Notes under the pieces: model-generated
The model's database searches: none
Told to the model about the DNA's origin: nothing
Seen by the model: the letters and a program-made list of their open reading frames with translations, nothing else
NCBI GenBank assembly: GCA_003265435.1
Contig: NOXC01000002.1
Span: 186,001-250,000 of the forward strand
DNA length: 64,000 nucleotides
Direction: 5' to 3'
Origin: Cellvibrionaceae bacterium AOL6
Lineage (GTDB): Bacteria > Pseudomonadota > Gammaproteobacteria > Pseudomonadales > Cellvibrionaceae
In this document: one piece after another, positions 36,693 to 45,011 of the stretch
How positions within the stretch are numbered: position 1 is the stretch's first letter
Layout of the letters: every line of letters begins with the position of its first letter
Program-made: the position numbers and the translations under genes

Positions 36693-36787
36693 CCGGACTT
36701 TTTAGTAGAGGATTAGCTCGCCTGCATCAGCCGTACCGGAGGAACGCCTACGATCGCCGAGCTAATCCTCTACTAAAAAGCCCGGTT
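36691..36787. repeat. 30-bp inverted repeat with 37-base loop
   Basis: Arms 36691-36720 and 36758-36787 match at 29 of 30 positions (one A/G difference). It could form a very long hairpin. It cuts into the truncated lipoprotein gene, which suggests a MITE-like insertion rather than a terminator. Integron attC core sites were not found in it. Confidence 0.85.
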
Positions 36788-36842
36788 TTAAACAGCGACT
36801 ACATACCGAATTCTTATCACATTCGACTACAATCCAAGGAAA

Positions 36843-37391
36843 CTAGTTCAGTACTCGAATAATTGTCTCCTCCATCAGGCAATGACTGGCCTTCGAGTTA
36901 ATTATAAAGTTGACTATTTCTGGCACTGGAGCTGAAAGCAAATCTGGCGACAACATATCTATGGGAAAATAGGCACACGCTTCAAAGATCAACTCCCCAT
37001 GATCTTCATTAATGAACAGCAAATAAGCGTCACCCAATTCCGTGTTAGGCGCATAGGAAGTCGATTCTTTGAGAGAAATAACATCGCCCACCTTCCTCGC
37101 CACAGATGACTTTAGAACTTTAATCAGCACGAACTGATCAGAAGAGCTACGCCCGGCGCTTCTCACATCATAGAAAGTGACAGCATCTTCATATCCATAA
37201 GTGCCTAGTATACTTTGCTCAGCATCAATATACGAAAGTTGGCCAGAAATTCTTGCAGCCACATACACGTTTTTAATGCCATCAAAATACTTCTTGGCCG
37301 TATCTTTCGTATAGGTTAGGGAATCAGCATGCACACAAAGAGGCGCAAGAAATACGCCCACATTTGCCAAGAATTTAGACCAATGTCCCAT
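36843..37391 (-). CDS. Secreted protein of unknown function
   Basis: 182 aa with a signal peptide (MGHWSKFLANVGVFLAPLCVHA, likely cleaved before DS). The mature part has an NVYVAARISGQL strand, two Cys near the C-terminus, and no catalytic motif I recognise. It is the only apparently intact gene of the mini-element. Confidence 0.6.
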   Translation of the reverse strand: MGHWSKFLANVGVFLAPLCVHADSLTYTKDTAKKYFDGIKNVYVAARISGQLSYIDAEQSILGTYGYEDAVTFYDVRSAGRSSSDQFVLIKVLKSSVARKVGDVISLKESTSYAPNTELGDAYLLFINEDHGELIFEACAYFPIDMLSPDLLSAPVPEIVNFIINSKASHCLMEETIIRVLN

Positions 37392-37581
37392 ATTTTAATC
37401 CCCCTAAAAGGACTTGAATTTCTCATTTACAGTCACCACGCTACGCATCCACATTCCTTCTGAACAGCCATATCTAATTACATTATAATTTCCAGCATAG
37501 TTTTTATAATCTGTTCTAGCAGCAAATGTTTTGCTGTGACTTACATGGTATAAAATTCATATTAATCAACCACTTATAATA
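37392..37581. other. Non-coding stretch before the mini-element right end
   Basis: AT-rich sequence between the secreted-protein gene start and the first right-end site. No promoter or gene could be assigned with confidence. Confidence 0.5.
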
Positions 37582-37722
37582 ATTCTCAACTTCAATTTCT
37601 GATACTGCACAGGTGCGGAAGGTGAATTCATGTGAAAATTCGCAACTTGGATTGTACTACACGGCCTTGTAAGTCATTGATCTGTAAAGGGTCAAAGTTC
37701 TCAACTTGAATTGTCGTTATCA

Positions 37723-37906
37723 TCAGAGCTGCAACCAATCTTTGCCGCAACAGATGCTATCGTCGCCCAGCAGGATTTGTATTCATGCTCGCCAGTCAGC
37801 ATCAATCGGACTGCGTGTTCGCGCACTTCGGGGGAGTATCCAGGTCGTTTGTTCATAGACTAACTCTCTCAAGAGAGTTAGTCTCCGACAAAGCCGGGGT
37901 AATTCA
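37723..37906 (-). pseudogene. IS3-family orfA fragment with its terminal repeat
   Basis: On the minus strand the sequence begins with an IS-like end TGAATTACCCCGG (from 37906) and an ATG at 37856 encoding MNKRPGYSPEVREHAVRL and on to AAKIGCSSD, typical of IS3-family OrfA. It is cut off after about 45 codons by the right terminus of the mini Tn7-like element. The remainder is not found next to the other terminus. Confidence 0.85.
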
Positions 37907-37963
37907 ACCATTCGCGTAAGTCACCTGAGCAGTCAAAGACGAACAAAAAAACCTCTAGAACAT

Positions 37964-38497
37964 TCACTCTTCTCCCTCCACAATTCCACTCCCTTTTAAC
38001 GTATATTTAATGATGTCTAGGTGATTAACTTTATTATATTTTCCCTCAGGGCCTACTCTTTTATCTTCACACCTTATAGAATAAACCGCGATACTTTTCG
38101 GTAAGTATGAGAAGGATATCACTTCACTAACAAGCCTACCGGATTCTCTATCAACAATACTCGACGCCACTTTAAACACACCAGAATCAAGATTCCCCCG
38201 AAATTTTATTGGAACCATACGAGCATAGCGCACATAAAAGTTCTTTTTAAAAATAGCTTCATCCACATACCGACCCCCTTCAAGCTTATACGCGGAGCTT
38301 GGTAGGTGATTCGTCCCAGGCCTATCGGCAATCACCACACCCTTGTCTATTTTCTCATATTGATAAAAGCCCTGCTCGGAACATACGTCACGCAAAACTC
38401 TGATACCTAAATCATCTTGCGTTCCACAAGATTGAAACAGGTTGATTATCGAAGAGAACACCAACATCCTAACTATAATTACGTGTTTTAATCTCAC
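37964..38497 (-). CDS. Putative lipoprotein of unknown function
   Basis: About 177 aa from GTG 38497, which gives a basic-hydrophobic leader (MRLKHVIIVRMLVFSSIINL) ending in a lipobox FQSC. GGGGA lies just upstream of the GTG. The mature part shows DVCSEQGFYQYEK and a C-terminal GKYNKVNHLDIIKY; no family is recognised. It lies between IS fragments. Confidence 0.55.
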   Translation of the reverse strand: MRLKHVIIVRMLVFSSIINLFQSCGTQDDLGIRVLRDVCSEQGFYQYEKIDKGVVIADRPGTNHLPSSAYKLEGGRYVDEAIFKKNFYVRYARMVPIKFRGNLDSGVFKVASSIVDRESGRLVSEVISFSYLPKSIAVYSIRCEDKRVGPEGKYNKVNHLDIIKYTLKGSGIVEGEE

Positions 38498-38636
38498 AAA
38501 ATCCCCTTTCGCATAAAATCCATTTCCGACAAACACTTAAACAATAAAAACACAAACGCCATGTGCTATTTATGACCTTACTCCCAAATTTAGCACCATG
38601 ACCTTGAAGAGATTTCCAATTGACCTACCTCACAGC

Positions 38637-38740
38637 ATGAAGAAACGATATACCGAAGAACAGATTATCCAAACCATCAAGCAACCCGAGCTTGAGACCA
38701 AAGTTGAAGGCCTTGAAAGTATCGCATTTTTACAACCTTG
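38637..38740 (+). pseudogene. IS3-family orfA 5' fragment, frameshifted
   Basis: ATG 38637 encodes MKKRYTEEQIIQTIKQ, the standard start of IS407-group OrfA. A run of four A around 38700 shifts the frame to an early TGA at 38708; the old frame continues as KVEGL for a few codons and then loses similarity. Confidence 0.75.
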
Positions 38741-38765
38741 AATTCCGACGACATTTTGGCTTAAC

Positions 38766-39428
38766 CTAGTCACCACCCTTCGTACTTTCCCCCGCGACCT
38801 CAAGTTCCTCGAACATACTAATCGGCGCACCATGATAAAAATACTCGTTGACAATATGCTGAATGGCGTTTTGTGACCCATCCAAGCTCAATACCGCCTC
38901 AGCGCCAATTACCTCGACCACTTTATCATTTTCCAAACGATAGATGAGTAAATCTGTCGTCATCGCAGGGTTATAGTCTTCCGTTCGAATGATGACCCCC
39001 TGTAGCGAACGGATTTTCTTAAATAGGTGGTCTTTGCGGGTTTTACTGTCCCGCCCTTCGACGATATATTGACAAAACATTGTATAGGACTGCCCTTTCT
39101 CGACTTCATAGACAATACTAGAAGGGCCAAAATGCTCTCCACAGACAAAATCGAATCGATACTCTCCTGGCAGAAGGTGCAACTCGGTGATATCGGCAGA
39201 AAACATCTTTCGTCGATCCGCTACCCACTCGCCCTGTTCATTGCGCACACCATATACCCGTGCACGCGCCCCTGGATAAACAGCAAACCAACCCACGTCC
39301 GGGTCCAGCTGTCCAGTCTTAATAATCGCCATGCGCTCATCGGAAATAGATTCCGGCTTAAGTGTGGATGATGTATTTACACACGCCGATACCAATACAA
39401 CAAGCGATAAAAATAATGCATACCTCAC
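38766..39428 (-). CDS. Putative lipoprotein of unknown function
   Basis: About 220 aa from GTG 39428, with GGAG seven bases upstream; a frame from 39446 would add six residues. The leader MRYALFLSLVVLVSAC has a clear lipobox. The mature protein carries a beta-rich segment FSADITELHLLPGEYRFDFVC, typical of envelope proteins with Ig-like or DUF folds. It lies antisense between the two halves of an IS3 transposase. Confidence 0.6.
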   Translation of the reverse strand: MRYALFLSLVVLVSACVNTSSTLKPESISDERMAIIKTGQLDPDVGWFAVYPGARARVYGVRNEQGEWVADRRKMFSADITELHLLPGEYRFDFVCGEHFGPSSIVYEVEKGQSYTMFCQYIVEGRDSKTRKDHLFKKIRSLQGVIIRTEDYNPAMTTDLLIYRLENDKVVEVIGAEAVLSLDGSQNAIQHIVNEYFYHGAPISMFEELEVAGESTKGGD

Positions 39429-39639
39429 TAAAACTTCTCCAGACAATGATGCTGCTCACCGCGCTGAAACCCTGCAACAGCTTGGCTCGATACGATGCTC
39501 GCGCTTAATAAGACATGATTCGGTCATAATAGCTGCTGTTTGGCACAAAAACAGCATCTAGTTCTCGTACGAGATCGCTACCAGCGCGTAGTCATTCATC
39601 AGCACCTTGATAAAAAGAAGGCCGGCGGCCTCGCCTGTG

Positions 39640-39947
39640 GGCTTATACCATTACTCAACATCACCTGTGACAATGGCCCAGAGTTTACCAGCAAGGCGAT
39701 GTTTTATTTGCAGAAGACATCAAGTGTTCAACTGGTAATTATCCAACCGGTAAAACCGACTCAGAATGCCTTTGGCGAGGGCCTCAATGGCCTCTCTCGT
39801 CAAGAGTGTCTAAATCGGCACTGGTTTCGAAGCCTAAAAGAAGCAAAGGAAATTATTGATACGTGGAGGCACCACTACAAGCGTGTGCGGCCGTACAGCG
39901 GGCTGGATTATATGACGCCAGTGGCGTTTGCTAACAGAGCCGCTTAG
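39640..39947 (+). pseudogene. IS3-family orfB 3' fragment
   Basis: Encodes ITCDNGPEFTSKAMF, then QPVKPTQNAFGEGLNG and HWFRSLKEAKEIIDTWRHHY to the end VAFANRAA, the second half of an IS3 (IS2/IS407-like) integrase core. The catalytic Glu region is altered (GEGLNG for VESLNG) and the first half of the gene is absent. Confidence 0.85.
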
Positions 39948-40012
39948 AATGGAATTCTTTTCGAGACGATGGTACTAACTTGGGGGTAAGATCAACCAGA
40001 ATCGGACTAAAA

Positions 40013-40687
40013 ATGAAAGCTTTAATTATAATGCTATTACTGATCCTCAACTCTGCCGAATCTTACGCCAAAGCAAGCACCTGCTATGGCACCACCGCAA
40101 GTGGCAGGCTGGAAAATGGCGTCCGTTTACCCGCCAAAGGAAAAAACTTTGTAGGGTATAGCACAGCAGCTAGACTAGCAGGAAGAACCTATGTTCATTC
40201 ATCCGTAAAAGATATTATTCTCGCCGCCTACGGAGAACTAGAATCGGAACAGCCCGACAAAGTATTCAAGTATGCCGAGACTGGACTGAAAGAGGGAGGC
40301 GAATTCAAACCCCACAAAACACATACGAATGGCATATCCGTAGATTTTATGACGCCCGTTAAGAACGCAAAGGGAAAGTCAGTCCACCTTCCGACCCATA
40401 TATTCAATAGACTAGGGTACGATATAGAGTTTGATTCAGAGGGGATATATGAAGGCCTTGAAATAGATTACGAAGCCATGGCGGCTCATATCGCCATTTT
40501 ACACAAACAGGCCAAGAGAATGGGCTTTGATATATGGCGAGTGATCTTCGACCCGCAGCTTCAGCCCAACCTGTTTGAAACACGGTACGGCGCCTACTTA
40601 AAGAAGAATGTTCAATTCTCAAAAAAGAGATCATGGGTTCGACACGACGAGCACTATCACATTGACTTCTCTATACCCTGTCAGTAA
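40013..40687 (+). CDS. Secreted MepA-like murein endopeptidase (LAS family)
   Basis: 224 aa. The signal peptide MKALIIMLLLILNSAESYA precedes a domain with H-x6-D (HTNGISVD) and a C-terminal HYHID, the zinc-binding pattern of LAS peptidases such as penicillin-insensitive murein endopeptidase. It would cut peptide cross-links of peptidoglycan in the periplasm. It starts only 19 bases after one IS-type end and finishes 55 bases before another, so it may travel as IS cargo. Confidence 0.72.
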   Translation: MKALIIMLLLILNSAESYAKASTCYGTTASGRLENGVRLPAKGKNFVGYSTAARLAGRTYVHSSVKDIILAAYGELESEQPDKVFKYAETGLKEGGEFKPHKTHTNGISVDFMTPVKNAKGKSVHLPTHIFNRLGYDIEFDSEGIYEGLEIDYEAMAAHIAILHKQAKRMGFDIWRVIFDPQLQPNLFETRYGAYLKKNVQFSKKRSWVRHDEHYHIDFSIPCQ

Positions 40688-40741
40688 AAAGCCTTAGGAT
40701 CTCGGGGAAGCGCCAAAGCAGGTATGCTGAGCACCTTCTAC

Positions 40742-40756
40742 TTAGGAGTAAGGTCA
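40742..40756 (-). repeat. Third copy of the IS-type end sequence
   Basis: TTAGGAGTAAGGTCA differs by one base from the inverse of the end at 38573. It marks a possible right boundary of a unit that includes the MepA-like gene. Confidence 0.6.
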
Positions 40757-40937
40757 AAGTGACAGATTAACTTCTGGCGATTTTTTAGGCACGCAACACC
40801 CCTCTCTAGTCTATACAGCCCTTTTGCTGCGCCCCCACTCTAAGCCGCACCCACATCGCTTTGCCAAACAAAGCCTTTACTTGGCAGGCATTAGCAGCGA
40901 TCATTTTCACACTCCCACTTTGTCTCCTCACGGATTT

Positions 40938-41516
40938 ATGGAAACAAACGCGCTACTGATCAATTTGCTCCTTTATGTCTTTCTTCCCCTATGGGGAATC
41001 GCCGGGTTTGTCGACTGGTGCTGTCACCGGGCCACGAAGATCGAATCCACCTCAGGGCTACTGGAATCCTTCCTCCATAGCATTATGGGCATACAAATCG
41101 CCATTCCCATTTTGCTTTGCCTTTTGTTCAAGGTGAATGTCGGCATACTGCTGATCTGTCTAGCGGTATGGCTACTGCACGAAATGGTAGCGCACTTCGA
41201 TGTGTACTATGCTGCGCCTAAGCGACATATTAGCGTGTGGGAGATGCATGCACACAGCTATTTGGCGACGCTCCCCCTTTACATGCTTTCCATTATCTTT
41301 GTGCTGAACTGGCCAGTGGTGACCAAGCTCATCACATTGAATTGGGCGGGGGAGTTTGGTTTTGAACCGGTTGAGCGCGCCTGGGGAGGCCAGAATTATC
41401 TGGCCGTGTATCTCGGGTTTATGGGCCTGCTTTGTGTCTTCCCCTATGCTGAAGAGTTGCTGCGCTGTGCGTTGGTAAAACAGCGTGAGCTTAGACGACG
41501 CGGGGCGTCAGAATGA
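40938..41516 (+). CDS. His-rich integral membrane protein, first gene of a KAS III/HDO operon
   Basis: 192 aa from ATG 40938, with about five membrane segments (LLLYVFLPLWGIAGFV, IAIPILLCLLF, GILLICLAVWLLHE, YMLSIIFVLNW, LGFMGLLCVFPYA). His and acidic residues cluster near the membrane: DWCCHR, ESFLHS, HEMVAHFD and RHISVWEMHAHS. This recalls membrane diiron hydroxylases or desaturases, but the classical three-box pattern is not complete. It overlaps the ketosynthase gene by ATGA and so belongs to the same pathway. Confidence 0.65.
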   Translation: METNALLINLLLYVFLPLWGIAGFVDWCCHRATKIESTSGLLESFLHSIMGIQIAIPILLCLLFKVNVGILLICLAVWLLHEMVAHFDVYYAAPKRHISVWEMHAHSYLATLPLYMLSIIFVLNWPVVTKLITLNWAGEFGFEPVERAWGGQNYLAVYLGFMGLLCVFPYAEELLRCALVKQRELRRRGASE

Positions 41517-42625
41517 GTGTGTTTATCACGAGCACGGGCCACCACCTGCCGGGGCCACCCATCGCCAACGATGAGATTGAAAACGTACTGGGGCTTATTC
41601 ATGGCAAGCCCAGCCGACTTAAAAAGAAGATCCTTCGAGCAAACGGCATCGTTACTCGTCACTACGCGATCAATGCGCAACACGAAACGACCATCAGTAA
41701 TGAGCGCATGGCTGCCCTCAGCGCAAGGCACTGCATGGCCAACGCCCCACTGCCGCTCAAGCGCATTCAAATGCTGAGTTGCGCCACCAGCCAGGGGGAT
41801 AGGGTACTGCCCGGCTTCGCCAGCATGGTACAGGCCGAGCTAGGCATTGAAGAAACCGAAATTCATTCGGCTCACGGCATCTGCTCCAGCAGTTTAATGG
41901 CTATGAAAGCAGCCTATTTAAACCTGTTGTGTGGCGAGCACGACAATGCCCTCGTAGTGGCGAGCGAACTCGCGTCGCGTCTGTTTAAAGCCAGCCGCTA
42001 TGAGGTTCTGGCAGAGGGAAAAAACGCCGATTTCAATGCCGAATTTCTGCGCTGGATGCTGTCCGACGGTGCGGGCGCCTGCCTGCTTGAAAGCAAGGCT
42101 CGCGGTCGCTGCTTCAGAATAGACTGGATTAAAAGCTTCTCTCATGCCAATGCCTACCCTGTATGCATGAGCGTAGGCATGCCCACGGACGCTACAGACC
42201 AGAGAAGCTGGCAAGACTTCCCCACCTATACGGAGGCCGAACAGGCCGGTGCCCTGCTGTTGAGGCAGGATGTGCGCCTGCTCGACAATGTGGTGAAAGT
42301 CGGTGTGGATGGGTTTTTAAAGCTGATTGAAGATGGGCGAACCCAGCCGGAGGACATCGATCACGTGCTCTGTCACTATTCCTCCGATCACTTTCGCAGC
42401 CGCATTTTTGAACTGCTGATTCAAGCCGGCGCGGCCATTCCAGAACACAAGTGGTACAGCAATCTGTACACGCGCGGCAATACGGGCTGCGCCTCCATTT
42501 TCATCATGCTGGACGAATTTCGGCGCACACAACGCTACGAGGCGGGTGAGCAGATTCTGTGTATGGTGCCCGAAAGCGGCCGCTTTAACGTCGCGTTCAT
42601 GAAATTAACGGTGGTGGACGGATAA
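41513..42625 (+). CDS. Beta-ketoacyl-ACP synthase III-like (thiolase fold)
   Basis: 370 aa. The active-site Cys is C124 in HGICSSSLMA, with His in HVLCHYSSDHF and Asn in TRGNTGCASIF, the Cys-His-Asn trio of FabH-type enzymes. The enzyme would condense an acyl-CoA or acyl-ACP starter with malonyl-ACP. It differs from housekeeping FabH (no GxG pattern at the end, unusual HYSSDHF) and sits with an oxidase-like gene, so a specialised lipid or small-molecule pathway is more likely than bulk fatty-acid synthesis. Confidence 0.82.
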   Translation: MSVFITSTGHHLPGPPIANDEIENVLGLIHGKPSRLKKKILRANGIVTRHYAINAQHETTISNERMAALSARHCMANAPLPLKRIQMLSCATSQGDRVLPGFASMVQAELGIEETEIHSAHGICSSSLMAMKAAYLNLLCGEHDNALVVASELASRLFKASRYEVLAEGKNADFNAEFLRWMLSDGAGACLLESKARGRCFRIDWIKSFSHANAYPVCMSVGMPTDATDQRSWQDFPTYTEAEQAGALLLRQDVRLLDNVVKVGVDGFLKLIEDGRTQPEDIDHVLCHYSSDHFRSRIFELLIQAGAAIPEHKWYSNLYTRGNTGCASIFIMLDEFRRTQRYEAGEQILCMVPESGRFNVAFMKLTVVDG

Positions 42626-42626
42626 C

Positions 42627-43310
42627 ATGCAGGAAAGTCAATTAAACAAGCATGCGCAACGCTGTTTGCAGAAGCTGTTGCGAATCTGGTTCGATTTCGA
42701 GCGAAAGCTCAATCACGTGCCAATTCTTGAGCGACTGGAGCGCGGCGCGTTTACCCAGGAAGACTACCTGTCTATGCTGCTCAACCTGCGCCAACAAGTG
42801 ATAGAGGGCTCGCGTTGGATCACACGCTGCGCTTCGAGTTTTGACCGAGATTTTAGCGATGTGCGCTCCTCGGTCATCGGTCATGCGCGGGATGAGCATC
42901 GCGATTACGAAATGCTGGAGCAGGACTACGTCAGAACCGGTGGCACGCTGCACGATATTCAGAGCGCAGAGCGCAATGCGGGTACGGAAGCCCTGCACGC
43001 CTTCCTTATGTACAGGGCCTCCCAGAAGAACCCCTACGACTTGCTGGGCGCAATGTGGATCATTGAAGGTCTTGGCGAGAAAATGGCGAAGAGCTGGGCG
43101 CAGAGCATCACGGAGCGTCTAGGCCAGGACCACTGCAGCGTTGATTTCCTGCGCTATCATTCGGAAAACGACGATGCGCATATGCAAAAGCTTCACACGC
43201 TTCTGGACAGGCTTTGCACCGAAGAGCACCACATAGTCACCATCTGCAGAACGGCCACGGTCGTCAGTAAGCTCTACCTGATGCAATTGGAAGAAATCGA
43301 TGAAAAATAG
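42627..43310 (+). CDS. Haem-oxygenase-like diiron protein (iron-containing redox enzyme family)
   Basis: 227-aa all-helical protein of the haem-oxygenase-like fold. Candidate metal ligands are in GHARDEHRDYEMLEQD, in MWIIEGLGEKMA and in YHSENDDAHMQKL. Members of this family (for example UndA) oxidise fatty acids or amino groups with O2. It starts one base after the ketosynthase gene and overlaps the next by 11, so it likely acts on the ketosynthase product. Confidence 0.75.
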   Translation: MQESQLNKHAQRCLQKLLRIWFDFERKLNHVPILERLERGAFTQEDYLSMLLNLRQQVIEGSRWITRCASSFDRDFSDVRSSVIGHARDEHRDYEMLEQDYVRTGGTLHDIQSAERNAGTEALHAFLMYRASQKNPYDLLGAMWIIEGLGEKMAKSWAQSITERLGQDHCSVDFLRYHSENDDAHMQKLHTLLDRLCTEEHHIVTICRTATVVSKLYLMQLEEIDEK

Positions 43311-44136
43311 TCAACGCAGCGCCTACCTGCAGGCACTGCAATACGATAACTCCTTCCCTATCGACAAGGTGGCCGTCGAACTCTGGTTGCGCGACCTCGA
43401 CAATCCCTTCCGCTGGAGCGTCCGCCCCTTGCTGCAGTTGGTGTTTTCGCTGTTCTTACACCTCACCTGGTTTCTCAAGCGTCTACCGCTTCCTCAATTC
43501 AGTGCTCACACCACGCTGCAGAAACTGATTTGCTGGTTCTGTAAGCATTTTGTCAGCAAGGAAGCCAACTTGTTGATATTGCGTCACTACGCCACGGAAT
43601 CGAACTTGTTGAATTTTCTGGCGCTGAACTCAGGCAAGCCGCCCCCGGAACTGCTTCGCCTATACCCCAAAACCATTGCCGATATGCGCGAACACAGCTT
43701 TGTGAAGCACGACCAGGAGCTGTTTCGTGTCTTTAAGGAATTGGGGTATTGGGAAAAGCCTAGCAAAACACCGGATGCGCAGGCCCTGGATTGGTCGGCC
43801 TGGCAAGATATTGATATGCAGTCCTTTGACGTGCCCAAACGATGGACTCAGGTGATCGATTTCGAAAGTGCCCACGCCTTATTTATGTGTTTGTTCTGCC
43901 TGCTCCTGACGCGAGATGAATATCGCGATGCCATCAACGGCTTTAATTTGGATCAATCCATTGCTTTGCGTTTAAGCGAGATCGTTGATCAGCCGCACTT
44001 AGCCGAAATGGCCTACAACAAATTCCCGCTGTACCTGGTGGGTCCGTGGAATTTGAGCCAACGATTTCTAATGCACGGCTTTTTTACCGAGTATTTGCAT
44101 GCGGCGCTGGCCACATTAAAAGCCCGGCAATATTAA
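43300..44136 (+). CDS. Unknown protein, last gene of the KAS III/HDO operon
   Basis: 278 aa with one hydrophobic stretch (LLQLVFSLFLHLTWFL) and an otherwise helical, charged sequence. HYATESNLLNFLALN and GFFTEYLHAALATL recall ferritin-like or haem-oxygenase-like helices. No named activity is recognised. It overlaps the diiron gene by 11 bases, so it is co-translated. Confidence 0.65.
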   Translation: MKNSQRSAYLQALQYDNSFPIDKVAVELWLRDLDNPFRWSVRPLLQLVFSLFLHLTWFLKRLPLPQFSAHTTLQKLICWFCKHFVSKEANLLILRHYATESNLLNFLALNSGKPPPELLRLYPKTIADMREHSFVKHDQELFRVFKELGYWEKPSKTPDAQALDWSAWQDIDMQSFDVPKRWTQVIDFESAHALFMCLFCLLLTRDEYRDAINGFNLDQSIALRLSEIVDQPHLAEMAYNKFPLYLVGPWNLSQRFLMHGFFTEYLHAALATLKARQY

Positions 44137-44549
44137 TAACTATGAGCGCTAACCGCTATCCCTAGTAGCCAGCCCCCCACACCCCATTTACTACGATCGA
44201 CACCTGCTAACTACTACAATAATTGGTGCTCCCGTTAGACTACTTAATACTCATCAAAGAGGCTCGGCACTAAAATGGCTGTGTATGTTAATTCTACGAA
44301 AGCGACAGCCCTCTAGGTAATCTGCTCTCTATGCTGCCTTCCGGCTCTCGAGTTTAAGCCGCCCCTCGAGAAAGGGACCTGCCTGGTTGCTCAAACGTGG
44401 CTGTCTGGCTTAGTTTTCGGACATACCCAGAAATTTTTCTCGATCTCTGGCCTAGTCTTAGCACGAGGAATTAATAGGCGCGAACAAATTTCTCCCCTAC
44501 CACGATTTCTAGGAGCACTTTAGACGTATCGTTATCACCCGGCCCCAAG
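44137..44549. other. Intergenic region without a recognised gene
   Basis: 413 bases between the operon end and the convergent DUF1328 gene. I see no protein or RNA gene and no strong terminator. Confidence 0.5.
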
Positions 44550-44714
44550 CTAAACTCGGGGTCTGCGCCCTACTATCGCAAACACAATTGCGAGCACAAG
44601 ACCAACGACGAAAAGTATCCAAGCGATATTGGTTGCCATACCGGCAATTCCAGTGAAACCTAATACGCCAGCAATCAAGCCAAATACTAGAAACGCTAAT
44701 GCCCAACCAATCAT
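44550..44714 (-). CDS. DUF1328 (YtjA) family small membrane protein
   Basis: 54 aa, two membrane helices (ALAFLVFGLIAGVLGF and AWILFVVGLVLAIVFAIV) linked by TGIAGMATNI, ending in GRRPRV. This is the standard YtjA/DUF1328 pattern. The ATG at 44714 follows GGAGAAGG. The family is stress-associated; the function is not established. Confidence 0.85.
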   Translation of the reverse strand: MIGWALAFLVFGLIAGVLGFTGIAGMATNIAWILFVVGLVLAIVFAIVGRRPRV

Positions 44715-44813
44715 TTACCTTCTCCTTCTGTTTGTTCGATATGACGTAAACTGTGCCTTAGTGAATGTGTAAAAGGTAAGGAGCGGGACTGACCAGCTCC
44801 TTACCATCAAGTT

Positions 44814-45011
44814 CTACAAACTATCGATGAAATCGTCTACTTCTCGTTTGGCTTCCTCTTTCGACTTGCCGTAACGGGATTGAATCTCTCCGGCAAGCTG
44901 TTCACGTCGGCCTGCTATCCGGTCGATGTCGTCGTCGGTTAACTCGCCCCATTTTTCACGAAGCTTTCCTTTAAATTGATGCCATTGACCTTCAAATTGA
45001 TCGTTGTTCAT
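44814..45011 (-). CDS. CsbD-family stress response protein
   Basis: 65 aa starting MNNDQFEGQWHQFKGKLREKWG and continuing with DDDIDRIAGRREQLAGEIQ, diagnostic of CsbD. ATG 45011 has GGAG upstream. A longer frame up to 45266 has no family similarity. CsbD proteins accumulate under general stress. It is encoded next to another small stress-type gene 100 bases downstream. Confidence 0.9.
   Translation of the reverse strand: MNNDQFEGQWHQFKGKLREKWGELTDDDIDRIAGRREQLAGEIQSRYGKSKEEAKREVDDFIDSL

Larger units (their letters stand above)
36076..37722. mobile_element. Mini Tn7-like element with diverged ends and no tns genes
   Basis: Ends TGTTCACGACA (left) and TGATAACGACA (right, inverted). Left sites AAGTTGAGAAC at 36091, 36112 and 36132 lie 15, 36 and 56 bases from the terminus; right sites end at 37707, 37648 and 37592, that is 15, 74 and 130 bases from the terminus. 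This is almost the same geometry as the large element, but the repeat is GAGAAC rather than GGAAAC. It encodes one broken and one small secreted protein. The flanking pentamers (TCTTG and TCAGA) do not match, so the present pair of ends may come from a deletion or recombination. Confidence 0.8.
38573..39994 (+). mobile_element. IS3-family remnant with a foreign gene inside
   Basis: Inverted end-like sequences TGACCTTACTCCCAA (from 38573) and TTGGGGGTAAGATCA (to 39994) agree at most positions and continue as related AGYACCAT segments. Inside lie an orfA 5' fragment, a minus-strand lipoprotein gene and an orfB 3' fragment. Most of the transposase interior is missing, so the copy cannot move by itself. 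No convincing target duplication was seen. Confidence 0.6.

Noticed and set aside
36691-36787. Integron attC site
   Set aside because: The long stem looked suggestive, but the required GTTRRRY and RYYYAAC cores and the extrahelical bases are missing, and no integrase gene is in the window.
37964-37975. Second CTTCT as a right target duplication of the mini-element
   Set aside because: A CTCTTCT lies near 37970, but it is not adjacent to any transposon-like terminus, so it is a chance match.
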